NCBI GenBank assembly: GCA_024138015.1
Contig: JAMXBB010000008.1
Coordinates: forward strand, 8,357,792-8,421,791
Origin: Lumnitzera littorea
Lineage: Eukaryota > Streptophyta > Magnoliopsida > Myrtales > Combretaceae
Direction of reading: 5' to 3'
DNA length: 64,000 bases
Each line of letters starts with the position of its first letter. Position 1 is the stretch's first letter. Under the pieces are notes generated by a model. The model did no database searches. It was not told where the DNA came from and saw only the letters and a program-made list of their open reading frames with translations. Below are positions 46,250 through 59,850 of this stretch, one piece after another. Both the position numbers and the translations under genes were made by a program.

Positions 46250-47530
46250 ATTAGCAAAACATTTATGCAAATCCTCCATATGAATAGTTGAATTTTGGGA
46301 GGTAAGAGCAATGACCATATCTAGGATAGCTACTACAACTAAAAGGAAGGGAATACAGTAGCTTCACGTAGCATTTTATAGAGTTGATTGGTGTTATACA
46401 TAGCTTGGTTCCTAGCTCATAAATGAATGTATTTTTGGTTTTTCATGAGGATGCATGGGCCGATCACATTGAAAATCATGTCAGATATTTCAAATCCTAA
46501 TAAAGATTCATTCCACTTATTAAATAGTAATGGTAGGTTTAGCTAAACTTTTGCCTAATGGACCTTGAATCATGGATTTAAATAGTTGTTTAGTAAATCC
46601 ATTTATCATACTAGAAATTTGTAGTTCCTCCATTTCCTATCTTAATAATCTAATATTGTTTTAGTAGTTGAAACCCTTTAACTAACCTTTTCCAAATGGA
46701 AGATTCATTTGGTATGTGTAAGGGCTCGGACGCTCTCGAAAAATATCTATATTTTGAGCGATAGAATGAGCTCCAGAGAGTGTTTCCTTGATAGAATTTA
46801 CACAACTGCTTCATTTCATAAGCTTTGTTTTATAGTTTGAGGTTAGTAAGTTATATCAAGTGATGTTTTTTTTCATTATCTTTGTCTTGGTATGGAATTT
46901 TTTTGCATATTAGATCCATATCCTTTATGAGGAAATTAGGCAAAATTTTTTTGCATATAATATTATGGGATAGCTTGAAGGGTAGACTTTACTAAGGTAG
47001 CTCTCCCTACAAATCTTAATAGTTTTCCTTTCGATCTAACTAATGTATTATTCATTTTATTTAATAGTTCCTTAAGGTCATTTAGTTTAGGTGAAAGTCC
47101 TTTCTGTAAAGGAAAGCTTAAGTATTTTCCAACATTTTTTGTTTTCTTTATCTTAAGCAAGGATGTGATTTCTTACATCTACTCCATCTTAGTGTTTTAG
47201 AAAAAGAGAATGATTAACTTAGAGTAATTTACTTTTAGTTTAGACTGGTTTTCAAATGTTTTCAAGGTTTGGAAGATACAATTTGTTGATGACATGGTTG
47301 CTTTAGCCAATAAAATGACGTCATCTATAACAAATGCATTCATCATAGAGGGGATCTTCTAAATTTGATTGGTTGCCACTTTTTGCTTAAGACTTGATGA
47401 TCTATAAGTCAACTTAAGATCTCCAGACCAATGACAAATAGGAATGGGGATATTGGGTCACCTTAGTAAATACCCTAAGTTAGATAAATTGGATCTAAAC
47501 AACAACCATTAAAGATGACTTAAGTAGAGA
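46250..47530 (-). pseudogene. L1-type LINE reverse transcriptase remnant
   Basis: Minus-strand frames show GDPISPFLFVIGLEIL (about 47460-47415), DDVILLA/KATMSST (about 47325-47290, RT catalytic box region), FENQS-LKVNYSK, then YLSFPLQKGLSP and GKLLRFVGRATLVKSTLQAIP (46963-47160). Downstream are SSIWKRLVKG and IGNGGTTNFWYDKWI (about 46710-46610). Several frameshifts separate the pieces. It lacks the 5' part and the RNase H end, and it lies opposite in strand to the LINE at 12.4 kb. Confidence 0.8.
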
Positions 47531-50500
47531 CCATATCACAACTTGGAGGGGGGTTCAGTTGTAGCAGTACCGCCATGTAGTATGGGAAGATCTGAGATCA
47601 AGCACTATACTTGATCATGGGCCTTCAGCGTACTACATAAGGCATCTCACAACTCCAACTTCCTCCTAGTAACTAGTATCAAGTAATAAGTAATAATTGA
47701 GCATATAAAATATAATTATGTCATAAAATTTAAATCCAACATAAACATAAATAGAAGAGGGTATAAGGTCTCCCCTATCATAAGTTATGTAGATCTAGAA
47801 TAAGGTAGTACTAGTAGTCCACGCCATTTAATATACTAAAGATACTTAAACAATTTAGAGAGTTCAAATAATAGTAAAATGATCTCTCTTGCTCTCTTCT
47901 TCGTCATACTGACTAATCCCAAGCTGGTGTGACTATTCTATCAAACAATATCAGGCAAGTTATTAACTAAACATATGAATGCATAAACAAGCATATGTAA
48001 TGCAAACAATATATACAATCAGTTGGTAATTATATATAGCACGGTTTTTATGCTCATCATTGCCCAAGTTGAGAAGTATTTAGGCATGTCAGGATTTAAA
48101 TATCCACATCCAATGCAAAATCTTTTAATAATATAAGCACCTTCGGTAGTAAACATAGCTCAGCCTCAAGCAGAACATGGTACTCCTTAGAGCCGAGTAG
48201 ATCCTAAAGGTCTAGGCAAGAACATGTCACATGAATATGTCGTACGATAAATAATCATAACACATAATATCAATATGGATCCATCGAAGCATTATCACCC
48301 GTTCTATTGCGTAATGCTGATGCTCTTTTACACATGCTATAAGATGTCATATATGTCTAGTTTAATTAGAGACTGAATATTTATTAGTTTTAGATTTATG
48401 GGGTGGTTAAGCAAACATATTCCAGATACTCCAAAGCCCTAAGTTCTAATGTAGCAAACAAGGGTGTTTGAAATATCTTAAGATATTTTGCAAGCATAGG
48501 TTAACCAAAATAAGCACATACAAGATCCCATATACCCCAACATGCAACAAGTTCAATTATCAAATATAATTAGATAATGATCAACTACAAGCACTTAACA
48601 GAGTAAAATAGGGGGCGATATACTCACTCTGCCATGACACATAACAGTCCCAATAGTCCTTAATTGTATCCAACTCGAAATCCTCGCCACTTGAAGAATA
48701 CATTTAAAGTCTATGAGTATTCTATTTGCACTAACTACCCAGGCTTTCTTGCTCTATATCCTTGCTTTAGCTGTTTTCGTAATTCAAACGTAGTTTTTCT
48801 ATTTTTATTGATCTTATAGTTGTTTTCATCGTTTTCAAGTGTTCTTTCATTTGGTGAGGTCATTTTTGGGTTCTTAGGTCAACAAGTTTTCAGTTTGGGC
48901 CTTATAAGATTGTGGACCCAAATGGTAAGTTGAGTCACTTTAGGGTTTGAGCCTAGTTTTAGGCCTTAGGCTTAGTTTTTGGTTTTGGACCTTATACTTA
49001 ATATTTTAAGCTTCCTTTTGAGTATTTTAATTGAAAATTTTCTGCCTAATACTTTAAATTTTGAGCTTGAGCCTTGGTGATACTCTTATGAACCTAAATG
49101 AGCTCTTTTTCTAAGTTTAAGGCTCCAATTCACTAAGGAGCCTATAGTGAGGGTCTTGGATGGGCCTTTGGGTTTAGTGGACACCTCAAAATAACTTATT
49201 TTAAGCATCTCAACCTAGGTTTAGATCTGGTTACCTTCTTAAATGAGCTTTAAACTTAGTTTTTTTAGGCTTTTTATGCCTAAATTGCTTTTTAGGGTCG
49301 AGTTTAAGCTCAACATTAGCCCTAAATTTATCCCACTTTCCTTAAGTTTACAGATCTGTTCACTAACATTAAGGTGATTATTAATACCATTTTTAAGTCT
49401 CTGATCATTAATTAAGCTAGTTTAAGGCTTTAGCTTAACATTGGCCTACTTAACTTAGTTAATTAAGTCATAAATCATATGTAACATTAAATAAATATGT
49501 TATTAAGTTAATAAACTAAAATTTACAGATTTGATGTCTGCATGAAAGTGGCAACCAACAAGTGTTCCTAGGGTTCCCTTTTTTATTTTCATGAGACACT
49601 TGTTTTTAAAATGTTGTTCCTTAATTAAACTATGTTTTTACTCACCTATGACTATAATCATATCATAATATTGTGTGGACATGTAAAGTGATGTTAAGGG
49701 AGGGGTAGCATGCTAGATAAAAAAGGGGGGTTTATTACATCCTTTTGTGATTTAACCTTAAAACTAACATTACGTTACATTTCTTTACTTATTAGTGTTT
49801 AAACTCTAACAAAAGGAGTGTTTTTCCTTCATTAACCATGTTTGTTATTCATGAAAACATCCTAAAACATCTAAGACATGGCTGTAAAGTAAATGATATT
49901 CATCAAAATGTAACTTCTAAGCATTATCTTACAAGAAAACAAAGGAAAATGTAACCTAGACACTTACTAGAGTTATAAATATAAAGGGTCTCCTTATGTG
50001 TGTGTATATTAAAAGGCTATAGGAGTATGTGTGTGTGGCGTGAGACTTAGTGTTTAGTGGATTGGTACAATGGTGGCAGTGGTAGAATGGTTGGCGGTGT
50101 GGTGTGTAAGGTGGTTGGATGGGGTGAGTTGGTAGTGTTTTGGAGTATGATATTTTAGAGAGCGTTTGAGAGTGTTCTAGGGTTTAGGAAATGAAGAAGA
50201 ATGAGGGAGTAAGAGGGTGGATGGTCGGAATGTAGAGGAAAGAGATAGGGGACTAAGTGTATGTGTTTTGGGAAAAGAAGGACTTAGCATAAATGAGAAC
50301 CATGTACCCCCTTGCTTTATTGTCATTTTAGGGAAGATCATGTCCTCTTGAGGTACAAGATATTTTAATGTCATTAAGAGGTTATCTTGTAGTCCTTAAT
50401 CATACTTAACTTGTAGTAAATTAAGATGTAATAAAGGTTGGTTATGGATTAGGGTTTTGTTTAGGGTGATTGATGGTAATTAAACACAATTCGTCTAGTT

Positions 50501-50900
50501 AAGTGTAATTAAGGTGTGTTTAAGGTTTTGTTGGGTTTTTTATGTTACACTTTAGTTAATTTAAGTACCTTACACATGTACTTAGGGTTTATTTAAGGTT
50601 TGATGTCTGTTTATAGTAATTTGATTTACGTACAAGTTCAGAAGTTAGGGTTTTAATTAATTAACAATATCGTTCACTTTTAACCGTTCTAGGGTTTTTG
50701 AGTACTAGGGTTTTGCTCGTTTAACTAAGGTTTTAGGGCTTTTCTTCCTTTAGCGTTTTGGTTTAATGTTTAAGGTTCGATTCTTTCACTTAGGGTTTTA
50801 TTATTAAGTCTGGATGGTTTTAGGGACCATTTGAAGACTTTTTCATTTGACTTCGCTTTTAGTTACTAAAAACTTGTAAGATTTATAGACCGTAGATATA
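47531..50900. other. Long non-coding stretch, possibly a diverged long LTR
   Basis: No gene is visible. The start (about 47536, TATCACAACTTGGAGGGGGG) and the internal order resemble Tekay-type LTRs such as E1: an early conserved block, a central GAG.GTGACTATT region, a long AT-rich part. I could not find a matching end or target duplication. The short frame at 50177-50374 (minus) is Ser/Pro-rich and probably incidental. Confidence 0.35.
50445..50810. repeat. Cluster of telomere-like TAGGGTTT words
   Basis: TAGGGTTT or its one-base variants occur at about 50451, 50582, 50646, 50690, 50706, 50732 and 50792, interspersed rather than in tandem. This resembles interstitial telobox clusters; in AT-rich plant DNA some may be chance. 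Confidence 0.45.
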
Positions 50901-50911
50901 CAAGAACGAAT

Positions 50912-51048
50912 TAAGCATATCCACTTTCACACTTATCTACTTTCAAGCTTGACCACTTTCATACCAATCTACCTTTAAGCTTATAAAGCTTTATACCATC
51001 TACTTTCAAGCCTATCCATTTTCACACTTATTCAATTTCATCAATATC
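50912..51048. repeat. Degenerate about 30-bp repeats (atctactttcaagctta-type)
   Basis: The word group 'cactttcacacttatctac', 'tttcaagcttgaccac', 'tctactttcaagcctatcc' recurs four to five times with changes over some 135 bp. Confidence 0.55.
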
Positions 51049-53860
51049 TATTTTTATCCTTACTCACTTCATCTTTTTTCATTATAACCAGTATTGAAAT
51101 GCATTTAACAGTTCTTAGAACCATAAATAAGTAAAAAAAAAATGAAATTAGTTTAAAATGGAAACAAAATTCCTTTTTGAACTCAAATTGATATAATATT
51201 TTGTTTGAAAAATTCGAGAATAAAATGGATTTTTTTGTTTTATCATAAGAAAGAACCAAGCATCATGTAAGATAAAGTCTTTTTTTATTGGATATTAGAC
51301 TTGCTTTCTCATTTAATTTTAGGTGACTTTATCTTATTCTTTTTATCTTTTATATTATTTTAATTATATTAATTTTTACTCTACCTTTCGAGTTCGTTCT
51401 CTACAGCAAACTCCATATTATATAGTTCTGTGCAGAATCCTTATCCAATTTTTTGATGCTAAGTTACTTTATTAACAAGAAACACTTAGATTACTCAACG
51501 ACTAAAAAATATAAGCTACTAAATGGCAAAATAGGTAGAATTGTATAATGGCTAAGTAAGTGTTACTCAATGATTATGTAACTTAACAGCTAAGTAAACA
51601 TATAATGTTACTTAGTGTCTAATTAAATAGGCTGACTTGGTGATTAGGTAGATAGGGTTTATCGGCTTATGAGTTGAAATTGCTTTTAGAACTTATATAT
51701 TTTGTATTTTAAGTGAAGTATTAATTGATATGCTTAAATTTTGAAGAGTTTGATTTTATGATCACATTTTAATATTTCCTCATATAAGAATTTTTTATAG
51801 TCTATTATTTAAATATCTTAAGATATTAGAAAGTTTTAGTATCACATAATTCACATGGTTAGTACATTGTAATTTTTGTATAAACCTATTTACTTGGTTT
51901 GTAAGATCATGTTTTTTTACTAGGAATATAAACTACTATAAAGCTAACATGTTAGAATTATGGAGCCTTAAAAAATAAAAAATATAAGCAAGTTTACAAT
52001 CTTTGTATAAAAGAATTATAATGGTTTACTAGTGAAGCATCGCATGAAATGTCTCAAAAAGGAGTTGTATTCCACTAACCCAAAGGGAAATTATAAAATC
52101 ACACAATCATGTTATATCCTTGGGTTAATGAACTTCTTTCCAAAAATAATTTATTTATGTTTATTTTCCTTCTGTTTTCTAAAATATTCTAACTTTAAAT
52201 TCTCTTTCATGATTTTTTCCTTTTTGTATTTTTCTAGCCACTAGATATGTATCTCATGTATTAACCCATATCACCTTAAGCTTCATTAATTTTTATTAGA
52301 AAAAAGATGCACCGAGGTAATCAAAGTTTGTCCACTTTTATAATTTGGGATCAATCTCAACAATGGTCTAAATAGGGCATTTATCACACTTTGTTAGAAA
52401 TTAAATACCTTTAAAACATGTTGACATGCATCCTATTTTGATATCAAAGCTTAGACAATGTCCTATTTTAGATTCTTTTTTTTTTTTTTATAACCTCTCT
52501 CTCTCTCTCTCTCTAAGTTCTTGACAAATCCTATTAAAGCTTAGTCCCTTCCTTCAACACCCGAAATCAACGATTTACCACTTTTGATTTCAATATCTAT
52601 AGATCTATTACTGCTTATCTCTCTCTTTTTTTCATTTTTTCTTATACTTCCACGACAATCATTCCATCAATATTACGATTCTCCATAACATGTCCATCTT
52701 TAAGAGCTAGTTAATTTGAAAATTGTGACAATTAACTATTATTGATTTACATTAGCTTTTAAAATAAGTGCTTTTCATGTATCCATTTCATTTTTCCTTT
52801 ATAATTAATTTTCATTCCTTGTATAGAATCATGTGATCCCTTATGTGAATTTATTATGCTTGTTAGTTGGTTTCATTCTTCTAAGAGAAATGGTGCTACC
52901 CCCTAATTTTTTAATGCTTGAAGAAATGTGTCAATAAAAACTTTAATGATTGACCTAAGCAAGCTTGATTGAGGCAATGATGTTTTAAAGGATAACCAAA
53001 AGTGGGCATGGAGTAAGGTTGATTAAGTGATTAACTTAGGTGCAATTGACTGTTTACAATCCATCGGGCTAGGCTCAATCGACCTTAAGTTGATTTGATG
53101 TGGAATTATGAAAGTGGATTTGTCCTTAGCTTTTATGTTTATTTTCTTTTATTTTATTTAGTTAGTTGGGTTTTATTTGGCCATTTATTTTATGGTAATT
53201 CTATTTTAAAAGTTTCCTTTTTATGTTAGTTACTAGATTTATTTCTTAAGCCTATATGTAGACTAAGTTAAGCAACAAACCAACAATTTATGTGATTTAT
53301 CATTAAATGAGTTTATAAAAAGGAATGGGTGGGGTGAATAGCATAAGGACGTTTACAAGGATTGTTTGGCATCTAATGTGGACACATCTTACTCTTAAAT
53401 CCATATTAAACTTTCACCTTTTCAATTGATCTAATATTCTAGTTATTTATAATATTAAGGTGTTTGGGAAGTATTTCATGACTATGTAGTTATATAAGGT
53501 GGTCATATGAAGAAAATACTAGTAAAGAGAAGTTACTTTCCTTGAGTAAAAGAGTATATATTTTCTGAGCAATCCATATGTAATTAATTTACTTAGTTTT
53601 TTTAATAAGACTAGTCAATATCATTTAATAACTAATGTTAAGCAAAACAACCAAAATCACAAAATATACAATCACTTACCTAGAGCAATCCGAAAATCAC
53701 CCTTAAAGAAATAAAAAAGAGTAGTGCATAGCACATTATCTTAGGATTACCCTCTTAAAACGATCGTTAATTATTTAAACATACACTAAAAAGAATACTT
53801 GAAGAATACAAACTAAAGGCTTAATCTACTCCTTCAACTAAAGCTCCATGCACTAAGTCA
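51049..53860. other. AT-rich non-coding DNA
   Basis: No frame or family is recognised. A degenerate patch of 'ttactta(g/a)..ctaagtaa' words lies at 51490-51650, and a (CT)n microsatellite at about 52496-52514. Confidence 0.5.
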
Positions 53861-53869
53861 TGCACAATA

Positions 53870-54650
53870 TTGTTGTTTCTTTTACATGTATCATAATTTT
53901 ATTAGTACTTGCACACCATTCATCGATATATGTAGCATATTAGTATTATTATTATTTTTTTCATTCTATAGTAACGTTTCTTATCCCATGTCCTTCCATT
54001 AGTTTCAAAATCCAAAAAAAAAAAAACTCCATGTTCTCATTTATAGAGTTAAACTTTAACGTATTTTCTTTAAGAAAGCCTTTAAAACAATTCCTTGTAT
54101 TATTTACGATAATTCCACCAACTTCTATTGTTGTAGCCCCTTCCTTGAGTGTACTATGACAATTAAGTTTAAACTAACTACTTAGCGATAGTTCCTATAT
54201 AATTTTTCTTAGACAACCTCTATTCCTCTATTTTACTCCTTTCAAGGTGGCCCAATATTCTTTTACATCGATTGCTCTCATCAAAGTTGGTTTTCTTTCT
54301 TCTTAAAAATTGTGTTATTTGTCTTATTTCAAAATCCCCATAAAATAATTCTAAAAATTACACTATCAAAGGCGCTCTACTTTCCTTCTCTTTGATTTAG
54401 TCAAATTTCGTAACAATCTTCATCCAATCAAACCAGTCCAACCATTTTACAAAATTACATCTATTTTCTTCCATTGCTCTAGATCACATCTCTTTAACCC
54501 TTTCAAATTTCTTAAAAAAGTGTTCATCCGTTTCTATTGAAGAACTGCAAAACAATTGGAAGGGTCAATTTATAAACCACTTTGAGTCTTTTCTTGGTAA
54601 GTAGATCATTATTCCAACATTTCCGAAAAAAATACTTTATTTTTGGATAG
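53870..54650 (-). pseudogene. LINE ORF2 C-terminal remnant (zf-RVT and RNase H)
   Basis: Minus-strand reading with several stops: CSSSIETDEHFFKKFERVKEM (about 54545-54480, zf-RVT 'C...E...HLFF.C..V..IW' pattern), WLDWFDWMKIV, then VKLNCHSTLKEG and GGIIVNNTRNCFKGF (about 54165-54080, the 'LNCDGA....GGI.RD..G' opening of the plant LINE RNase H domain). The catalytic Asp of that opening is His here. No RT domain is attached. Confidence 0.6.
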
Positions 54651-55890
54651 GTTAGGGTCCTCCAAATTTGTTCTAAGTTCAAGTTCTCTCCTCTTTCATC
54701 TTATTCCTTAAACAATTTTTTGTTATTTATCAATTTTAGCATCTATAATATTAGTATCGCATTCACTAGTTTTAAACTAATGCATATTTGGTGTGCTAGA
54801 ATAAGTTGATTTTAAAAACATCTACTTTGATGTAACATATAGTATTGTAGATACAACTCTTTGAATAATTAACAATTTCTTTGTGTTTTATTTATTTAAC
54901 TTTTTGTGGCCATAGCTAGTCTTATCATAAGTTTTATTCAATTGGTTAAACATAGCCTTCATTCTATATGTTTATTTTATAGTTTCATATAGATTTTTAA
55001 TGGAAAGTTTTAAGGTTAGTGTTATAAATAGTATTCAAACTTTGTTAAAATATATAATTACTACCTACAATTTAAAAAATAATCAATATATTATCTAAAG
55101 ATTTGTTTTTTGACATGGATTTAAGGTTGAATTGATAATTAAATTTCCATCCACCCTACAGTTAGAAGTGATCAATAATTACTTATAAGGATTTGTATGA
55201 CTCCCTATTAGGTGGTAACTAACCATCCCTTAGCTCTTGATTTTAGGTGGTCAAGATGATCGTTTAAGATAAAATGGGTTATAATTCACTTCAAAAAGTG
55301 GATTATAATCCACTTCAACTTATTGACGATTATGACTTAATTTTTAATTCGTCCTTATATCCACATTAGCAAAAATACTTAACAAACTCAGTTTATATAA
55401 TAAAAATGATCATAGCAAATTGATTTATTCAAAGCATGGATAGTACACTAAACATTTTAATAAAGTTTAGGTGTGATTTATGAAATTAACCTAGAGACTT
55501 TAAATATGTTTATCACAGATCAAACATGCCAAAGTAAATAGAAAGCCTCGTTTTATTTTTATTTCATTGTATTTATTTATATTTGTAATATTAAAGTTTC
55601 AAACAATTATTTTTGTGGTCTTGTTTCTATTACTTATTCAACAGATGATAATTAAGTTGGAACTATTATTATTATATGCTTTTGTAGACTGCTGCGCATC
55701 CCATCGATACTTCCTTTAAATAATATTGATTTTAAATAATTTCATTCATACCGTATGCTTATATAATAACTAAATACACATATATATATTTATATTTATA
55801 TTTTAAGTACATGTTAACGAGCGCACCGTTCCTAAAATGGAAGGTAATTAAGATAAACATAGGAATAAAATTAGAAACACTATAAATAAT
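54651..55890. other. AT-rich non-coding DNA
   Basis: No gene or element end is supported. It lies upstream of the candidate exon at 56111 and may include its distal promoter. Confidence 0.4.
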
Positions 55891-56110
55891 CTATTTATGT
55901 TTTTCCAAATGGTCAAAACCCTCAAATTTACTCCGTTTGAATTCTCTCTCTCAATAAGGACAAAGTTAGAAAAAATAAAATCACATCCCCCGCGCTGGAC
56001 CTCCGTATGGCGGTTCACCTTCCCTAAAAACCCACCACACTCCGGACCAAAACCAAGCGCCCTACACATTCCGCCTGATAATCGGCACTGGAACGTCCAC
56101 CACCACCGCC
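55891..56110 (+). promoter_or_regulatory. Possible 5' leader of a host gene
   Basis: A sudden rise in GC content, a TTCTCTCTCTC pyrimidine patch at about 55940 and CCACCACCGCC immediately before an ATG resemble a plant 5' untranslated leader. No TATA position could be fixed. Confidence 0.35.
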
Positions 56111-56279
56111 ATGAGCTGGCCATCTCTATCACCGCCGGTTTTCGGCTCGTTCAATCGAGATTTTGCTATGCTACGTACTTCCCCGCGGGTCAAGAAGATC
56201 AGGGAGAGTGGTGGCACCGCCGCTGACTTCAATCCCCCGGAGTCCGTCGTTCGACGATATATCTCTCTTCTCGTCGGGT
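56111..56279 (+). CDS. Candidate first exon of an unidentified host gene
   Basis: ATG at 56111 in good context (CACCGCCATGAGC) opens a frame beginning MSWPSLSPPVFGSFNRDFAM, with a basic middle (RTSPRVKKIRESGG) and NPPESVVRRYISLLV. GC content is far above the surroundings. A plausible splice donor (G|GTATGC) follows at 56279/56280; the open frame runs on to 56320 without it. A second GC-rich island at 57110-57180 has a pyrimidine tract and AG acceptors (after TTGCCTGCCCAG, or after CCTCTGAG), which could be exon 2; with the second acceptor the frame stays open for about 40 codons. I do not recognise the protein. A truncated gene copy is the main alternative. Confidence 0.4.
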
Positions 56280-56329
56280 ATGCCCTAGTATGTTTTGCTC
56301 TGTTTGCTTGCCAAGATTAAGTTTTGCTT

Positions 56330-59219
56330 GTTGAAAGTGCCTGTTTTGTTTATAAAGTTTCTTTCTTTTTCTTGATAGCAGAATGATATGAAATAGATTA
56401 GAGCAGTCCAGGCTGCGATGGGAAAGTCGGAAAATGTTAATGGGTGTCCGCGTTGTTTTTTTAACTGAAAGAAAGGAAAAAAAAAAAAAAAAAACAAGCT
56501 TTAACGTCTTTTCATATAATTATTTTTTTCTTTACAAATACTTAATAAGTTTTCAAAAAGATAAATGTTTGTATTTTAAATCTATTAATTAGTGTCTTGT
56601 ATTATCCAATAATGTAATATTATTAAAGGGTTATTTATAGTGAGATCTTGGGACATGCAAATTTGGATACGGTGCAGGTTTATGGGGGCCATGGGAACAT
56701 TGGTTATGATTTATATACAGCTACTTTTATTATATTACTTTATCATCTTTTTGAGAATGGATAAATTAATAATAATCTTATATGCTATATAAATCCCACT
56801 TTTAATGGAAATACTTGATATCGTACTAAGTGTCCAACATATTCATGACGAAGAAAGGAGGACTCTCAACGAATATTCATAGGGAGCACGCGATTGCAAT
56901 ATGTGTGCCATAAAGTAAATGATCTACATAAATTATCATTATCAAAAATGTAATTTAATTTATTCTGTATTGTGTTTGCTTATGTGGAAATTTGGCTCTT
57001 TTTTTTTCGTTAACTATTAAATTACAATTTTGAGGATTTTTAAATCTGATGCATCAGTTAAAAAAGAAGTATCCATATAATTTTGCTATTAAATATGTCT
57101 TAGTTTCCTTGCCTGCCCAGTTGGGGCTTCCCTCTGAGGACCCATCATCGGCCTGGATTTAGGGTCGGCTGAGCCGGAATATGGTTTATATGTGGGATGC
57201 TGTAATATATTTGGAGGAGAAAGAAGTTTCAAGATACCTTTTTTTTTCAATTGAAAATAGAAGAGAAATAAGAAAAAAATAATTTAGATGGGAACTCTCT
57301 TAGTTTAGAAAAATCATTTTCTCTTAATTTGGAGAGGAACGAGAGATAATTTAAATAAAATTATTTCCTTGTTACCATATTTTAATATGATAAAAGAAAT
57401 CATATTATCAGTTTTCTCGTTACTTTTCATTTCCTTTTATGGAAGTCAAGTTATGTTTTGCATTTTTTAATGGTTGGCACATAAAATGAGAGGGTAATCT
57501 GGTAAATTGGTGTCCAATAAAGCTGCCAACGCATTAACATCACATGATAAAAGCTGCCAAAACTTTGAAATGGCAGTGGGATTTTGTAAGGGAGTTTTGT
57601 ATTTTTTTTTCCTCAATTGTAATGATCAATCTTGGCCGTTCCATTTTACTTGTAATGAAAATTAAGATCCATATTCTAAACCGATTTGACCGTTGCAGTT
57701 CGATTAACATTGTGTTTGGATTAAGGGAAAAATAATTCTTCTCCAATAATTTCGTTTTTCTAATTGAAAAAGGAATGAAAAATAAAGGGAAGGAAGTTTT
57801 AATCTATATTTTTCTATGGACCACAAAAAGCTATTCATTTCAACTTAGAGAGAATTTGTAAAAAAATGTATAAATTTACTTAAATGGTTTTTTTTTTCAA
57901 TAAAAGAACATTTTGAAAGTTAAAAGTATTTTGGTACTTTAATAAGTTTTAAAATGATATTTAATACACTTTTTTTTTTAATCTATAATCAATCATTTCT
58001 ATTTTCTTCTTATTCAAATAAGTATTTTTCCTTTATTTTTTTCTTCATATTTGCTTTTATTTTAAATTTTTTCTTTTATTCTAAACATCGCAAAAGTACA
58101 TAACAACTTTTTGAATATTTCTCTTCTATAACATCCCAACTTTCAAATTCCTTTGCATTCACAAATCTTAAGGCACCTCTCACTTTTCCTCACATTTTTT
58201 CTATAATTTTGATTTGTGGATCGATCGATTTAATTTGTATTTTAAACAGATTAAGATTGAGGTTTTTTTACCTATTAAAAAAATGGGTTAAATAAACTTA
58301 GTTTATTTAATTTGTAGGTCAAAGTAGATTGGGTTGGATTGATCTGTTCAATATATTTATGCCTTCGATCGATTTGTTTGATCTACTTTTTGAATGAGTT
58401 TAGGTTAAGGTTTTTTGACTCGTTAGAAGAAAGGGCTTAATAAGCTAGGCCCGTTTAATTGATAGGCCAAAAGTGAGCTGAACTAGGTTAAGTTAGTTTG
58501 TTTAATTTACTTGCATATTTCTAATTATGAGCCCTTGTATCCTTGTATAAGGTTTGATTTTAGGAAAAAGGTAGGGAGAAAATAAAAGGGGAAAGAGAAG
58601 ATAAAAATTGGAAATAATAGAATATGTAAGAAAATAATTTTATAGGTTTTGTTGAAATTTATTCCCTCTCAAGAAGGAAGTAAATAGTACTTTAAAAGAT
58701 GACTAGATTTTCTATTTTACCTTATGAAATTGATCAAAATATTAACTATTACAAGTATTTTAATAATTTATTAATATATTATTCTTTTCTTCTTATGATA
58801 ATTAATTTTCCTTTCTCTTTCATTCTCTAACCAAGTTTTTAGAATCGAATTAGATATTCTAATTCTTTTGCATTGCTCCCCTTTCCTCTTAATTCTTTTC
58901 CTTTTCTCAAACAAAGCCTTAAAACATTATAGATACAAATTTGCAAACATATTCTATCTCTATGAAAGTAAGTATTGGTTTTTAATAGTTTTATTTGTCT
59001 TATAAGATACTAGATTAGGGTTGAACATGTAAACTCATATTGGGTCATGCTTACATCAGTTGGAGCAAACCTTAGACAAAGTAAGTTAGACTTGGTTCTT
59101 GTATGGATATAAGGTACTTCTAAATAATAATTTCAAAAAGTAGGTGGTTGAAAAATTATTTTTGAGAATAGAATAGTCAAGGTGCAAACATTGTATGTAT
59201 CTTCATGAAATGCGATTTG
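56330..59219. other. AT-rich non-coding DNA with one GC island
   Basis: Apart from the GC-rich island at 57110-57180 mentioned for the candidate gene, no coding signal is visible. Poly-A/T runs and TTTTTCTTTT tracts dominate. Confidence 0.45.
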
Positions 59220-59308
59220 TTTTGCCAAATCATTGAGTTCTTATACAACCCTTTTTGCAAGTTGTAAAAGAAAAACCTTTCACCAAAAAAGTAGGTGGAT
59301 TCTCAACA
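58890..59308 (-). repeat. Copia LTR remnant (3' LTR, minus orientation)
   Basis: On the minus strand a polypurine tract (TTTGAGGGGGAA, 59309-59320) is followed by TGTTGAGAATCCACC, a typical Copia LTR start, at 59308. The other LTR end could not be placed, so the left limit is approximate. Confidence 0.6.
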
Positions 59309-59319
59309 TTCCCCCTCAA

Positions 59320-59850
59320 AGACTTTTTTCCCTTGTTTTAAACTTTATAATCATATCAAGTTGTTTTCTAAACTCTTTAAATTTTGGACCATTGAGCTCT
59401 TCTGTAAATATCTACAAACCGACTTTAGGCTTTGATATGCTTCATTTCAATGTCTCTTCATAACACTTTTTTTCTAATGAAATGATAATTCACCTCTATA
59501 TGCTTTGTTTTAGCATGAAAAATAGGATTTTCTACCAATCAGATTGCTAACCGATTATTACAATATAATTTAAGCATACAATTAATGGGGATCTAAATCT
59601 CGTAAAAGTTGTATAAACCATTTACAGTCTTAAGCTGTTATAGTTTCTGTTTTGTACTTTGCTTATGTACTAGATAGAAATATAGTAGGTTTTCTATTGT
59701 TGCACCAATACACAACTCCTAACTTGAAAGTAGACATATATCTAGTTGCTGAATGACGAGTGATATGGTCACCAGCATAATCAGCGTTGCAGTTTCTTAA
59801 GACTTCACATGGAATGCTTTTCTTGTAAAATATCCTATAGTTGGTGGTAT
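59320..59850 (-). pseudogene. Copia RNase H and Pol C-terminus
   Basis: Minus-strand text: NADYAGDHITRHSATRYM, KLGVVYWCNNRKPTIFLSS (about 59790-59660), then an 'AENP.FHAKTKHIEV.YHFIRKKV'-type stretch near 59540-59470 in shifted frames, and PKFKEFRKQLDMI before the GGML end (about 59390-59330). This is the standard order of the Ty1/Copia Pol end. Several stops are present; the first catalytic Asp (ADYAGD) is retained. Confidence 0.8.

Noticed and set aside
47280..47320. FVDDM-like catalytic box on the plus strand
   Set aside because: The surrounding plus-strand frame has stops and no RT context; the minus strand reads as LINE RT across the same region, so the box is coincidental.
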